NCBI RefSeq assembly: GCF_025143365.1
Contig: NZ_JALXPE010000005.1
Coordinates: forward strand, 28,389 to 92,388
Source of the DNA: Microbacterium sp. p3-SID336
Lineage (GTDB): Bacteria > Actinomycetota > Actinomycetes > Actinomycetales > Microbacteriaceae
Length of the DNA: 64,000 nucleotides
Direction: 5' to 3'
Below are positions 25,010-33,152 of this stretch, in pieces (the stretch's first letter is position 1; every line of letters starts with the position of its first letter). Made by a program: the position numbers and the translations under genes. The notes under the pieces were generated by a model. The model did no database searches and was not told the origin of the DNA. It saw only the letters and a program-made list of their open reading frames with translations.

Positions 25010-25971
25010 GAGGTCTCCTGAGGGACGGGCACGGGGTGGGCGGGCTCGGCCCCGGCGAGCACGGCGATCACATCGTCGAGCGAGAGGGAGCCCATGTTGT
25101 CGACGGCCTGGGTGGTCTGCGCGCCGAGGTGCGGCGTGACGATCACCCGGTCGGCCAGGTCCGCGGCGAGCAGCGGACTGTCGTGCGCGGCGGTGTCGCC
25201 GTCGAGGGTGTCGGCGGCGTAGCCCGCGAGGGTGCCGTCGCGGAGCGCTTCGGCCACCGCCTGCTCGTCGACGAGGTCGCCGCGCGCGGTGTTGACGACG
25301 ACGGTGCCCCGGCGCATGCCCGCGAGCCGCTCGGCGTCGAGGAGGCGCTGTCCGCCCGGGGCATGCAGCGTGACGACGTCGGCGGTGCCGAACAGCTCGT
25401 CGAGCGCGACCGGCTCGGCCCCGCCCGCCCGCACGACATCGGCGGGAAGGAACGGGTCCGCGGCCAGCACGCGCGGGCCGAAGCCGCTGAGCCGCCGCGC
25501 GACACCCTGTCCGATCCGGCCGAAGCCGACGATGCCGACCGTCGCGGCGCCCAGCTCGCGGCCGCGGCGCACGCCCCAGTCACCCGCGCGCACACGGCGA
25601 TCGCCGTCCGGGATGCGACGCAGTGCCGCGAGCATCAGGCCGAGGGTGTGATCGGCGACCGCGTCGGCGTTGGCGCCGGGGGTGTTTGTGACCGGGATGC
25701 CGCGTTCGCGAGCGGCCGCCACGTCGACCGCCTCCGTGCCGACGCCGTAGCGCGCCACGACCCGGAGCTTCGGCGCGGCGGCGAGGTGCGCGTCGGTCAC
25801 CGGGCCCGTGCCGGCGATCCAGGCATCCGCGCCATGCAGCAGCACCCGCAGCTCGTCCAGGTCGTGGTGCGCGGGGCCGCGCAGGATCCGGTGGCCCGCC
25901 CGTGCGGCGCGCGCGACCAGGTCGAGGTCGCCGTCCGAGAAGGAGCGGCTGGTGACGAGGATGACGCCCAT
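25006..25971 (-). CDS. D-isomer-specific 2-hydroxyacid dehydrogenase (phosphoglycerate dehydrogenase-like)
   Basis: 321 residues. The NAD motif is VGIVGFGRIGQGVARRL; the catalytic Arg is in VVNTARGDLVDEQ, and the His in VIVTPHLGAQT. The N-terminal part has VVARYGVGTEAVDVAAARERGIPVTNTPGAN, typical of SerA-like enzymes, but the regulatory ACT domain of serine biosynthesis SerA is absent. A D-hydroxyacid or phospho-hydroxyacid is the expected substrate. The ATG overlaps the FGGY kinase stop by one base and the stop overlaps the shikimate-dehydrogenase-like start by 4 bp, so it is tightly locked into the operon. Confidence 0.85.
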   Translation of the reverse strand: MGVILVTSRSFSDGDLDLVARAARAGHRILRGPAHHDLDELRVLLHGADAWIAGTGPVTDAHLAAAPKLRVVARYGVGTEAVDVAAARERGIPVTNTPGANADAVADHTLGLMLAALRRIPDGDRRVRAGDWGVRRGRELGAATVGIVGFGRIGQGVARRLSGFGPRVLAADPFLPADVVRAGGAEPVALDELFGTADVVTLHAPGGQRLLDAERLAGMRRGTVVVNTARGDLVDEQAVAEALRDGTLAGYAADTLDGDTAAHDSPLLAADLADRVIVTPHLGAQTTQAVDNMGSLSLDDVIAVLAGAEPAHPVPVPQETS

Positions 25972-27461
25972 CAGCGCGGCCGTCCGGCGAACCACGGCGC
26001 GAGGGCCGTGTAGGCGTCGGTGAAGCGGGTGTGCCGCTCGGCGTAGACCGCGTGGCGCCCGGGGTCGGGTGTGAACTCGGCCGTGACCTCGCTCAGCGCT
26101 CGTGCGGCGGAGAAGTCGGTGAGACCGAGCCCCACGGCGCATGTCACAGCGGCACCGAGGCTGTTCGCCTCCTCCACGATCGTGCGGCGTCGCACGGGCA
26201 CACCCCACACATCGGCGAGGACCGAGAGGTACACGTCGCTCTGTGCGCCGCCGCCCACCGCGTCGATGCGGTCGATCGCGGCGCCCGCCTCGCGGAACGC
26301 CTGGATGCAGGTGAGCAGGTTGAACGCGGTTCCCTCCAGCACGGCACGCATCAGGTGCGCCCTGCCGTGGTGTCGCGCGAGTCCGACGAAGGCGCCGCGA
26401 GCGTCGGGGTCCCACAGCGGGGAGCGCTCGCCGAGCAGGTACGGGAGGAAGTACAGGTCGTCTGTGTCGATGTCGGCGGCGGCCTCTGCGGTCAGCCGCC
26501 CGGTCTCCGGGCGTGCGGGATCGGGCGAGAGCGCCTCGGCGATCCACTGCACCGACGCGCCGCCGGCCTGCATGGTCGCGGTCGGCACGTAGGAGGCGGG
26601 CACCACGTTGTCGAACGTGAAGGTGCGCATCGCGGGGTCGTGCAGCGGGCTGTCGGCCGCGAACGAGATCCACGACGACGTGCCGAGGCAGACGTAGGCG
26701 CCGTCCTCGGGGGCCACGACGCCGGAGCCGACCGCTGCGAGCGGGCCGTCCCCGCCGCCCATCACCACGCGCACGCCCGTGTGCAGGCCCAGTGCCTCCG
26801 CGGCGGCGGAGGTGAGCGGGCCGGCGATCTGCGTCGACTCCAGGATCTCCGGGAAGAGGGTGCGGTCGAGCCGTGCGGCCGAGAGCACGTCCTCGGACCA
26901 GGTGCCCGCCCGCTGGTCGTAGGCGTTGGTGCCGGAGGCGTCGGAGCGGTCCGTGGCGAGTCGCCCGGTGAGCCGCAGCACGATGAAGTCCTTCGCGACG
27001 CACACGCGCCGCACGCGCGCCCAGACCTCGGGCTCGTTGTCGCGCACCCACATGATCTTCTCGACCGAGTACGTGGGGTTGAGGCGATGGCCGAGGATGG
27101 CGTAGGCGCGCTCGGCGCCGATCGCGGCCTCCAGTTCGCGCTGCTGTGCGCCGGCCCGGGTGTCGGCCCAGATGATCGCGGGTCGCGCGGGCTCGCCCTC
27201 GGCGTCGAGCAGCACGGCGCCCATCATCTGTCCGCTGACGACGAGTCCGGCGACGTCGGTCGGCGCGGTGTCCGTGCGCGCGAGGAGCTCGCGGGTGGCG
27301 GCGACCACCGCATCCCACCAGTCCCCGGGGTTCTGCTCGGCCACCCCGCCGGCGGCGAAGTGCGCCGGGTACGGCACGGTGACCGCAGCCACCAGGCGAC
27401 CGTCGTCGTGATGCAGGGACGCCTTGTTCCCGGTGGTCCCGAGGTCGTGCGCGATGAGCAT
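25971..27461 (-). CDS. FGGY-family carbohydrate kinase (xylulokinase-like)
   Basis: 496 residues of the ASKHA fold. Phosphate-1 motif AHDLGTTGNKASL at the N terminus, GQMMGAVLLD, IWADTRAGAQQ, the domain-two GGGDGPLAAVGSG with the catalytic Asp, LGTSSWISF, and the C-terminal GGGAQSDVYLSVLADV adenosine motif. The length and motifs resemble XylB and other ketose kinases rather than glycerol kinase. It is second in the operon, 9 bp after the cupin isomerase gene. It probably phosphorylates the imported ketose or its oxidised product. The specificity cannot be read. Confidence 0.85.
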   Translation of the reverse strand: MLIAHDLGTTGNKASLHHDDGRLVAAVTVPYPAHFAAGGVAEQNPGDWWDAVVAATRELLARTDTAPTDVAGLVVSGQMMGAVLLDAEGEPARPAIIWADTRAGAQQRELEAAIGAERAYAILGHRLNPTYSVEKIMWVRDNEPEVWARVRRVCVAKDFIVLRLTGRLATDRSDASGTNAYDQRAGTWSEDVLSAARLDRTLFPEILESTQIAGPLTSAAAEALGLHTGVRVVMGGGDGPLAAVGSGVVAPEDGAYVCLGTSSWISFAADSPLHDPAMRTFTFDNVVPASYVPTATMQAGGASVQWIAEALSPDPARPETGRLTAEAAADIDTDDLYFLPYLLGERSPLWDPDARGAFVGLARHHGRAHLMRAVLEGTAFNLLTCIQAFREAGAAIDRIDAVGGGAQSDVYLSVLADVWGVPVRRRTIVEEANSLGAAVTCAVGLGLTDFSAARALSEVTAEFTPDPGRHAVYAERHTRFTDAYTALAPWFAGRPR

Positions 27462-27470
27462 GGCCGGAGC

Positions 27471-28046
27471 CTATTCCGCGTACGGGCGGAGGTCGACGCC
27501 GTCCGCCGCACGGTAGGCGCGGGCGCCCATGCCGTGCTCCAGCACCCATCCGTAGTCGTGTCCGGCGCCGCCGGGGTAGACCGCGAGGAAGGAGTACGGC
27601 TCGTCGCCGGTGTTGACGGAGCGGTGCGCCCACCCTGGCGGGATGTAGCCGATGGTCCCGGGCAGCATGTCGAGCCACTCGGTGCGCTCGCCGTCGAACA
27701 TGAGCAGTCCGCCGCGGCCCTTGAGTGCGAGGTAGATCTCGCCCTGGTGGTCGGGGTGCTGGTGCCCCTTCGTCATCCACAGCTCCCCGGCGGTGTCGCC
27801 CGGCATGATCGTGGTGATCGACTGCGGCAGCTCGCGCTCGACCTCGGGAACGGGAGAGCTGACGACGGTGTACACCACCGGATCGTCGCCCTCGGCCGCC
27901 GCGGCCCAGGCGTCGCGGTCGCGGAACAGGCCGTCGAGGTCGGACATCCGCCGCGTCAGGGTTGGTCCTTCGGGGGAGAGCGTGAGCTTCTCGGCGTCGA
28001 AGGCGATCGCCATCGGGGAGATCGGCGGGGTGTGGTACTCGGGCAT
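27471..28046 (-). CDS. Cupin-type sugar-phosphate isomerase, archaeal glucose-6-phosphate isomerase-like
   Basis: 191 residues. The cupin metal site is recognisable as MTKGHQHPDHQGEIYLALKG followed by PPGWAHRSVNTGDEP, matching the His/Glu ligand pattern of the archaeal phosphoglucose isomerase family; MPGDTAGELWMTKGH precedes it. Family members isomerise aldose and ketose phosphates. ATG 28046 follows GAGGAG. It is the first gene of the six-gene operon, under two ACCTGT...ACAGGT operators at 28083-28121. A bacterial sugar operon with this fold suggests isomerisation of an unusual sugar phosphate. Confidence 0.82.
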   Translation of the reverse strand: MPEYHTPPISPMAIAFDAEKLTLSPEGPTLTRRMSDLDGLFRDRDAWAAAAEGDDPVVYTVVSSPVPEVERELPQSITTIMPGDTAGELWMTKGHQHPDHQGEIYLALKGRGGLLMFDGERTEWLDMLPGTIGYIPPGWAHRSVNTGDEPYSFLAVYPGGAGHDYGWVLEHGMGARAYRAADGVDLRPYAE

Positions 28047-28082
28047 CAATGCTCCTCGGAACGGATGCTGCGGCGCTGCGCA

Positions 28083-28121
28083 ACCTGTAATGACAGGCTC
28101 ACTGTACCTGTTATGACAGGT
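28083..28121. promoter_or_regulatory. Two tandem GntR operator palindromes
   Basis: ACCTGTAATGACAGGC (28083-28098) and ACCTGTTATGACAGGT (28106-28121) lie 37 and 60 bp upstream of the cupin gene. Both match the site at 8323-8338, and centres are 23 bp apart. The regulator is probably the GntR protein encoded at 6043-6855. Confidence 0.75.
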
Positions 28122-28213
28122 GCCGTCCAGTGCTCGCCTGCGCAGAGTGCCCCGCGCGTCCGCGGAGGGCAGGCCGGCGACGCACGGCGACCGCCGCGGA
28201 CCGAGTCGAGGCG

Positions 28214-29185
28214 TCAGCGCGCCAGAGTCCGCTCCAGGTGCGCGCGGCCGCCGCGCACGGCGGCGGCCGTCACCGCCTGCCATCCCGGGAACTCTGCATG
28301 ACCCGCCGGAAGGACGGCGAGCTCCGCGTCACGAGCTCCTGTCGCGATCGCGAACTGCCCCGGCGGCGGCACGTACTGATCCCACAGTGCCGCCTCCACC
28401 CGCACCGGCACGGGCGCGAAGCCGATGCTCGTCGAGGCGTCGAACCAGCGCAGCACGTCCCGCGCCTCCGGGTGCCGGCGCACGTGCTGCCGCACCGCCT
28501 CGCCGCTGCCCAGGCATCGCAGGGCCAGGCGTTCGTCGTACTGCCCGAAGCTCGGCACGATCAGTGTCGCCCCGCGGTACCGGTCGTCCCAGGGCAGTGC
28601 CAGTGCGCCGACGCCCCCGCCGAAGCTCTCGCCCACGTAGTACAGCGGCAGCTCTCCCGCGAGGGCCCCGAGCGCGTCCGCGGCGAGCCACAGGTCGCGC
28701 GCACACAGCCCGAGCACGTACCGGTCGGGGTCGTCGATCCCGGCGAGCACGTGCTGCTGCACCGGCTCGGGCGCGCCCACACCGGCGTTCAGCGCGCCGA
28801 GACCCCGTGCCACGGGGAAGATCGCGGCGGCATCACGCGGCACGCGGGCGAGCTGCACCGCGTCGCGTCCGCCGTAGCCGTGGCCGTGCACCACCCCGAG
28901 GCGCGCGGCCCCGTCCCGCGGCACGACCGCCCAGGCGCGCAGCCTCGTGCCGTCCACGCCCGAGTGCTCGATCAGCGACACCCGCCGCCCGCCGCGCTCC
29001 TCGGTCGAGAGCACCGCGGGATCCGCATCGACGGACGCGGCCTCCGTGCGCCACGCCCGCCAGCGCTCCGCGAAGCCAGGGGGCGGCGGCACGGGGTCCA
29101 CGGCGCGCAGCTCGGCTTCGGTGCGACCGTACGAGCCGTCGAACGCGGCATCGAGGAACCAGGTGGCGTAGGGCTCCTGTAGCAT
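28214..29185 (-). CDS. Acetyl xylan esterase-family (CE7) alpha/beta hydrolase
   Basis: 323 residues. The nucleophile elbow is YYVGESFGGGVGALAL and an upstream VVHGHGYGGRDAVQ forms the oxyanion region; the C-terminal LPAGHAEFPGW supplies the catalytic His. Layout and length match CE7 cephalosporin-C deacetylase/acetyl xylan esterases, which deacetylate small sugar esters in the cytoplasm. There is no signal peptide. It ends 93 bp upstream of the GntR operators and starts 9 bp after the CGNR gene. It may deacetylate a sugar connected with the neighbouring regulon, but no operator lies in front of it. Confidence 0.8.
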   Translation of the reverse strand: MLQEPYATWFLDAAFDGSYGRTEAELRAVDPVPPPPGFAERWRAWRTEAASVDADPAVLSTEERGGRRVSLIEHSGVDGTRLRAWAVVPRDGAARLGVVHGHGYGGRDAVQLARVPRDAAAIFPVARGLGALNAGVGAPEPVQQHVLAGIDDPDRYVLGLCARDLWLAADALGALAGELPLYYVGESFGGGVGALALPWDDRYRGATLIVPSFGQYDERLALRCLGSGEAVRQHVRRHPEARDVLRWFDASTSIGFAPVPVRVEAALWDQYVPPPGQFAIATGARDAELAVLPAGHAEFPGWQAVTAAAVRGGRAHLERTLAR

Positions 29186-29194
29186 CGGGCGGCC

Positions 29195-29731
29195 TCAGGT
29201 CGCGGCGCGGCGGGCGCGGTAGGCGGCGACGGCGTTGCGGTTCGCACACGTCGTGGAGCAGTAGCGCTTGGAACGGTTGCGCGACAGGTCCAGCGCGATG
29301 GCCTGGCAGTCGTCGTCGGCGCAGACCGACAGGCGCGAGCCCTCGTCGGCCCGGATCACGTCGATCAGCGCCATGGCGGTCTCGATGAGCACGCGCTCCG
29401 CCAGGGGGCGATCGTCGGCGAGGGCGTGCAGGTGCCAGTCGATCTCGTCGTGGCGCACCAGCCGGGGGCGCAGTCGCACGTCGGACAGCGCGGCGTTCAC
29501 GTGGGCGGCCATGTCGTCCCTGGGGGCGAGCAGCATGGCGCGCAGCCGAGGTCGCAGGGCGCGGAGGTCGGCCAGCTCGACGCCGTCCCTGTCGATGCGG
29601 CCGGTGTAGGGGAAGGCCTGGAGGAACGACTCCTCGTCGGCATCGTCGACCAGCGTGTCCGGTGCCTCCGCCGAGTTCGCGAGCCAGACGGCTGCGCGGA
29701 GGGCATCCTCCGTGTCATTCGTGAAGACCAT
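29195..29731 (-). CDS. ABATE/CGNR zinc-finger domain protein, putative transcription factor
   Basis: 178 residues. The C-terminal CADDDCQAIALDLSRNRSKRYCSTTCANRNAVAAYRARR carries four Cys of a zinc finger; the canonical CGNR reads CANR here. The N-terminal ~115 residues form the helical ABATE domain (WLANSAEAP, LRALRPRLRAML). These proteins are thought to bind DNA and regulate neighbouring genes. It is divergent from an EamA exporter with only 39 bp between start codons, and GCGAGCG(TAGCG)-like GC-rich repeats there could be its target. Close linkage to an exporter suggests a regulator-exporter pair. Confidence 0.8.
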   Translation of the reverse strand: MVFTNDTEDALRAAVWLANSAEAPDTLVDDADEESFLQAFPYTGRIDRDGVELADLRALRPRLRAMLLAPRDDMAAHVNAALSDVRLRPRLVRHDEIDWHLHALADDRPLAERVLIETAMALIDVIRADEGSRLSVCADDDCQAIALDLSRNRSKRYCSTTCANRNAVAAYRARRAAT

Positions 29732-29770
29732 GTTGACAGCTTACTCGTCGCGAGCGTAGCGTCACTTCTC

Positions 29771-30751
29771 ATGAGCGCCATGGTCGATGACAAGCAATCG
29801 AAGACCACCGTACGCGCGGGTCTCGCCCTCGCGATCGGCGCCGCCTTCGCCTTCGGGATGTCCGGCGCCTGGGCCCGCGGCCTGATCGATGCCGGATGGA
29901 CGCCGGGTGCCGCCGTCACCGTGCGCGTCTGGGTCGCCGCCCTCGTGCTGCTCGTGCCGACGATCCTGGCGCTGCGGGGTCGCTGGCATCTGCTGCGCCG
30001 GAACGCGGTCATGATCGGCGCCTACGGGCTGCTCGCGGTCGCCGCCACCCAGCTGTTCTACTTCCAGGCCGTCGCGGTCATGGACGTCGGGATCGCCCTG
30101 CTCATCGAGTACACCGCCCCGGTCGCGGTGCTGCTGTGGCTCTGGGTGCGCCACGGCGAGCGGCCGAGTCGGCGCAGCATCCTGGGGGCGGTCATCGCGT
30201 TCGCCGGCCTCGTGCTCATGCTCGACGTGGTCACCGGGTCCGAGGTGAACGTGCCTGGCATCCTGTGGGCGCTCGGGGCGATGGTGGGCGCGGCGAGCTA
30301 CTTCGTGCTGTCCGCGCGCGCCGACACGGGCCTCCCGCCCCTCGCCCTCGCCGGCAGCGGGCTGCTGCTCGGCGCCCTCGGCCTCACGCTCGCGGGTGCC
30401 GTGGGGGTGGTGCCGATCGCCTGGACCACGGACGACATCGCGTACCGCTTCGGCACCGTGCCGTGGTTCGTCCCGGTGCTCGCGATCGGTGTGCTCGCGA
30501 CGGCCCTCGCCTACCTGCTGGGCATCGCGTCGACGCGCATGCTCGGCTCGCGACTCGCGTCCTTCGTGGCGCTCGCCGAGGTCGTGGCCGCACTGCTGTT
30601 CGGATGGCTCCTGCTCGGCCAGCTGCCGGACCTGCTGCAGGCGCTCGGTGGCGTGCTCGTGCTGGCGGGGGTCGTGGTGGTCAAGCTCGGCGAGCCGAGG
30701 GTCGAGGCCGCGGAGTTCGTGGAGCCCGGCGTGACCGCCGGCCCGCGCTGA
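29771..30751 (+). CDS. EamA/DMT-family transporter (RhtA-like)
   Basis: 326 residues with ten hydrophobic segments in two EamA repeats (about 20-150 and 155-300), e.g. AAFAFGMSGAWARGLI, LLAVAATQLFYFQAVAVMDVGIALLIEYTAPVAVLLW and VLATALAYLLGIASTRMLGSRLASFVALAEVVAALLFGWLLLGQ. This pattern is typical of amino-acid or metabolite exporters such as RhtA. ATG 29771 lacks a strong ribosome site and may be near-leaderless. It is divergent from the CGNR gene that probably controls it. The substrate is not determinable. Confidence 0.85.
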   Translation: MSAMVDDKQSKTTVRAGLALAIGAAFAFGMSGAWARGLIDAGWTPGAAVTVRVWVAALVLLVPTILALRGRWHLLRRNAVMIGAYGLLAVAATQLFYFQAVAVMDVGIALLIEYTAPVAVLLWLWVRHGERPSRRSILGAVIAFAGLVLMLDVVTGSEVNVPGILWALGAMVGAASYFVLSARADTGLPPLALAGSGLLLGALGLTLAGAVGVVPIAWTTDDIAYRFGTVPWFVPVLAIGVLATALAYLLGIASTRMLGSRLASFVALAEVVAALLFGWLLLGQLPDLLQALGGVLVLAGVVVVKLGEPRVEAAEFVEPGVTAGPR

Positions 30752-30777
30752 CGCGACCGTGACGGACGGCTCTCGAA

Positions 30778-30838
30778 TGTATACGTGAGCGCGGTGCATA
30801 CGGCGTCAGATGCCGCATCCGGCCTTTTATGTATACAC
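30778..30838 (+). promoter_or_regulatory. Two TGTATAC sites before the propionate-operon regulator
   Basis: AATGTATACGTGA (about 30776-30788) and TTATGTATACACTGA (30827-30841) flank the likely promoter; the second sits 5 bases before the ATG. The 15-mer recurs as TTATGTATACATTGA at 48085 upstream of etfB. GntR autoregulation is likely. Confidence 0.65.
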
Positions 30839-30845
30839 TGAGGGC

Positions 30846-31511
30846 ATGGTCCTCCCTGTCGAGCGCACGTCCGCGAGCGATCGCGCCTACGCGGCGCTGC
30901 TGGACGGCATCCAGTCCGGCGACCTGCCGGCAGGTCACGTACTGGGCGAGGTCGAGCAGGCCGAGCGGCTGGGAATCAGTCGCACTCCCATGCGCGAAGC
31001 CCTGCGCCGCCTCGCCGCCGACGGCCTCGTCGTGCAGCAGTCGCCCCGGGTCACCGTCGTGGCCGACCTCGACGCCGACGACATCCGCTCCCTGTTCGAG
31101 ATCCGTCGCGCGCTGGAGGAGATGTCCGCCCGGCTCGCCGCCGCCCGGGGAGACGCGGGACTCTTCGCCGCCCTCGCCGACGAGTTCGCGCACGTCGACC
31201 TCACCGGCGCGGAGGGCCGCGAGGCGTACTACGCCCTGATCGCCCGCTTCGACGCCGCCCTCGACGCGGCCGTCGCCAACGACTACATCGCCGCCGCGCT
31301 GCGCACCGTCCGCACCCACCTCGTGCGCGTGCGGCGCATGGCGCGCGACAAACCGGCCAGGCTCGCCGCCTCCGCGGGCGAGCACCGGACCATCGCCCAG
31401 GCGCTCGCCGCCCGCGACGGTGACCTCGCCGCCCACGCCACGCACGTGCACCTGCACAACGCGCTCACCGGCATCCTCGACTCCCTCCCCGACAGCGAAG
31501 GACACTCATGA
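30846..31511 (+). CDS. GntR-family regulator (FCD type) of the propionate operon
   Basis: 221 residues. Winged helix at about 10-75 ([52 protein letters not shown]), then an FCD helical ligand domain (about 85-210) with [27 protein letters not shown] and [15 protein letters not shown]. It is the first gene of the operon, overlapping prpD by 4 bp (ATGA). FCD regulators of methylcitrate genes are common in actinobacteria; the ligand may be methylcitrate or a CoA-pathway acid. ATG 30846 is chosen over the upstream GTG-type ORF start because the TGTATAC operator would otherwise be inside the gene. Confidence 0.85.
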   Translation: MVLPVERTSASDRAYAALLDGIQSGDLPAGHVLGEVEQAERLGISRTPMREALRRLAADGLVVQQSPRVTVVADLDADDIRSLFEIRRALEEMSARLAAARGDAGLFAALADEFAHVDLTGAEGREAYYALIARFDAALDAAVANDYIAAALRTVRTHLVRVRRMARDKPARLAASAGEHRTIAQALAARDGDLAAHATHVHLHNALTGILDSLPDSEGHS

Positions 31512-33034
31512 CCGTCTCCCACCACGTCCGCGTGCACGCCAGCTCCGAGAACCTCGAGCGCCAGGACCAGCTCGCCTGGAAGATCGCCGAGGTCGCCGTC
31601 GACCAGGTCGAGGTCGAGCAGGACGTCGTCGACATGATCATCAACCGCATCATCGACAACGCCGCGGTCGCCGCCGCCTCGCTCACCAGGGCGCCCATCA
31701 ACGCGGCGCGGGCCCAGGCTCTCAGCCACCCCGTCTCGACGGGCGGCGCCGGTGCGAACCTGTTCGGCACTCCGCTCGACCGCCGCACCAGCCCCGAATG
31801 GGCGGCCTGGGCGAACGGCGTCGCCGTGCGCGAGCTCGACTACCACGACACGTTCCTCGCCGCGGAGTACTCGCACCCGGGCGACAACATCCCGCCGATC
31901 CTCGCGGTCGCACAGCACGCGGGCAAGGACGGCAGGGCGCTCGTGCGCGGCATCGCCACCGGCTACGAGATCCAGATGGACCTCGTCCGCGCAATCTGCC
32001 TGCACAAGCACAAGATCGACCACGTCGCCCACCTCGGCCCCTCGGCAGCGGCCGGCATCGGCACGCTGCTCGGCCTCGACGTGGAGACCATCTACCAGGC
32101 GGTCGGTCAGGCGCTGCACACCACGACCGCGACCCGACAGAGCCGCAAGGGCGAGATCTCCACATGGAAGGCGCACGCTCCGGCGTTCGCGGGCAAGATG
32201 GCCGTCGAGGCGGTCGACCGGGCGATGCGCGGACAGACCAGCCCCGCCCCGATCTACGAAGGCGAAGACGGCGTGATCGCGTGGATGCTCGACGGGAAGG
32301 ACGCGTCCTACGACGTGCCGCTGCCTGCCGCGGGCGAGCCCAAGCGCGCGATCCTCGACTCGTACACGAAGGAGCACTCCGCGGAGTACCAGGCGCAGGC
32401 GCTCATCGACCTCGCCCGGCGACTCGGCACCGAGAACCCCGCGCTGCGGGACCCGGAGAACATCGACGCGATCGTCATCCACACCAGCCACCACACCCAC
32501 AACGTGATCGGCTCCGGCGCGAACGACCCGCAGAAGTACGACCCCACCGCCTCGCGCGAGACCCTCGACCACTCGGTGCCCTACATCTTCGCCGTCGCGC
32601 TGCAGGACGGCGGCTGGCACCACGTCGACTCCTACACCCCCGAGCGCGCCGGCCGCGTCGACACCGTCGCCCTGTGGCACAAGATCACCACCGCGGAGGA
32701 CGCGGAGTGGACGCGCCGCTACCACTCGGAGGACCCGGACGAGAAGGCCTTCGGCGGCCGCGTCGAGATCCGTCTCACGGACGGCAGCACCGTGGTCGAC
32801 GAGATCGCGGTGGCCGATGCGCACCCGCTCGGCGCCCGGCCCTTCGCCCGTGAGAACTACGTCGCCAAGTTCCGCCTGCTCGCCGAGCCCGTGCTCGAGC
32901 CGGCCGAGATCGAGCGCTTCCTGGAGCTCGTGCAGCGCCTTCCCGAGCTCACCGCGGACGAGGTCGCCGAGCTCTCGATCGTCGCGAAGCCCGGGCTGCT
33001 CGACGCCGCCGAGGCCCCGCGGGGACTGTTCTGA
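31508..33034 (+). CDS. prpD: 2-methylcitrate dehydratase
   Basis: 508 residues of the MmgE/PrpD family. Key stretches are [77 protein letters not shown] and [18 protein letters not shown] with active-site His and Arg residues, and the [12 protein letters not shown] region. The C terminus binds with [14 protein letters not shown]. It dehydrates 2-methylcitrate to methylaconitate. Here it is second in regulator-prpD-prpB-prpC, overlapping the regulator by 4 bp, and is followed by an 86-bp inverted-arm repeat before prpB. Confidence 0.92.
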   Translation: MTVSHHVRVHASSENLERQDQLAWKIAEVAVDQVEVEQDVVDMIINRIIDNAAVAAASLTRAPINAARAQALSHPVSTGGAGANLFGTPLDRRTSPEWAAWANGVAVRELDYHDTFLAAEYSHPGDNIPPILAVAQHAGKDGRALVRGIATGYEIQMDLVRAICLHKHKIDHVAHLGPSAAAGIGTLLGLDVETIYQAVGQALHTTTATRQSRKGEISTWKAHAPAFAGKMAVEAVDRAMRGQTSPAPIYEGEDGVIAWMLDGKDASYDVPLPAAGEPKRAILDSYTKEHSAEYQAQALIDLARRLGTENPALRDPENIDAIVIHTSHHTHNVIGSGANDPQKYDPTASRETLDHSVPYIFAVALQDGGWHHVDSYTPERAGRVDTVALWHKITTAEDAEWTRRYHSEDPDEKAFGGRVEIRLTDGSTVVDEIAVADAHPLGARPFARENYVAKFRLLAEPVLEPAEIERFLELVQRLPELTADEVAELSIVAKPGLLDAAEAPRGLF

Positions 33035-33044
33035 TGCCCGCGCC

Positions 33045-33130
33045 GTTCACAACTCAGGAGAATCGGCCCGGGACCCGTCGGTTGACCGCCCATGCGGCTG
33101 TTCCCGCCGCAGTTCTCCTGAGTTGTGAAC
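33045..33130. repeat. ~86-bp inverted-arm intergenic element, copy C, inside the propionate operon
   Basis: GTTCACAACTCAGGAG (33045-33060) and its exact inverse CTCCTGAGTTGTGAAC (33115-33130) flank a 54-bp centre. It lies 10 bp after the prpD stop and 22 bp before prpB, which are co-directional, so it is not restricted to convergent gaps. The 16-bp stem with a large loop could affect transcript processing or prpB expression. Confidence 0.85.
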
Positions 33131-33152
33131 ACCGATCCGAGGAGAGCAACTG

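Noticed and set aside
25006-28083. Apparent 1025-residue fusion ending in the hydroxyacid dehydrogenase
   Set aside because: Only the last ~320 residues match a protein; the rest is the wrong frame of the kinase and cupin genes, and ATG 25971 overlaps the kinase stop as in normal coupling.
26031-28301. 756-codon plus-strand ORF across the kinase and cupin genes
   Set aside because: No domain, low-complexity Arg/Gly/His composition; the minus-strand genes have full catalytic motifs.
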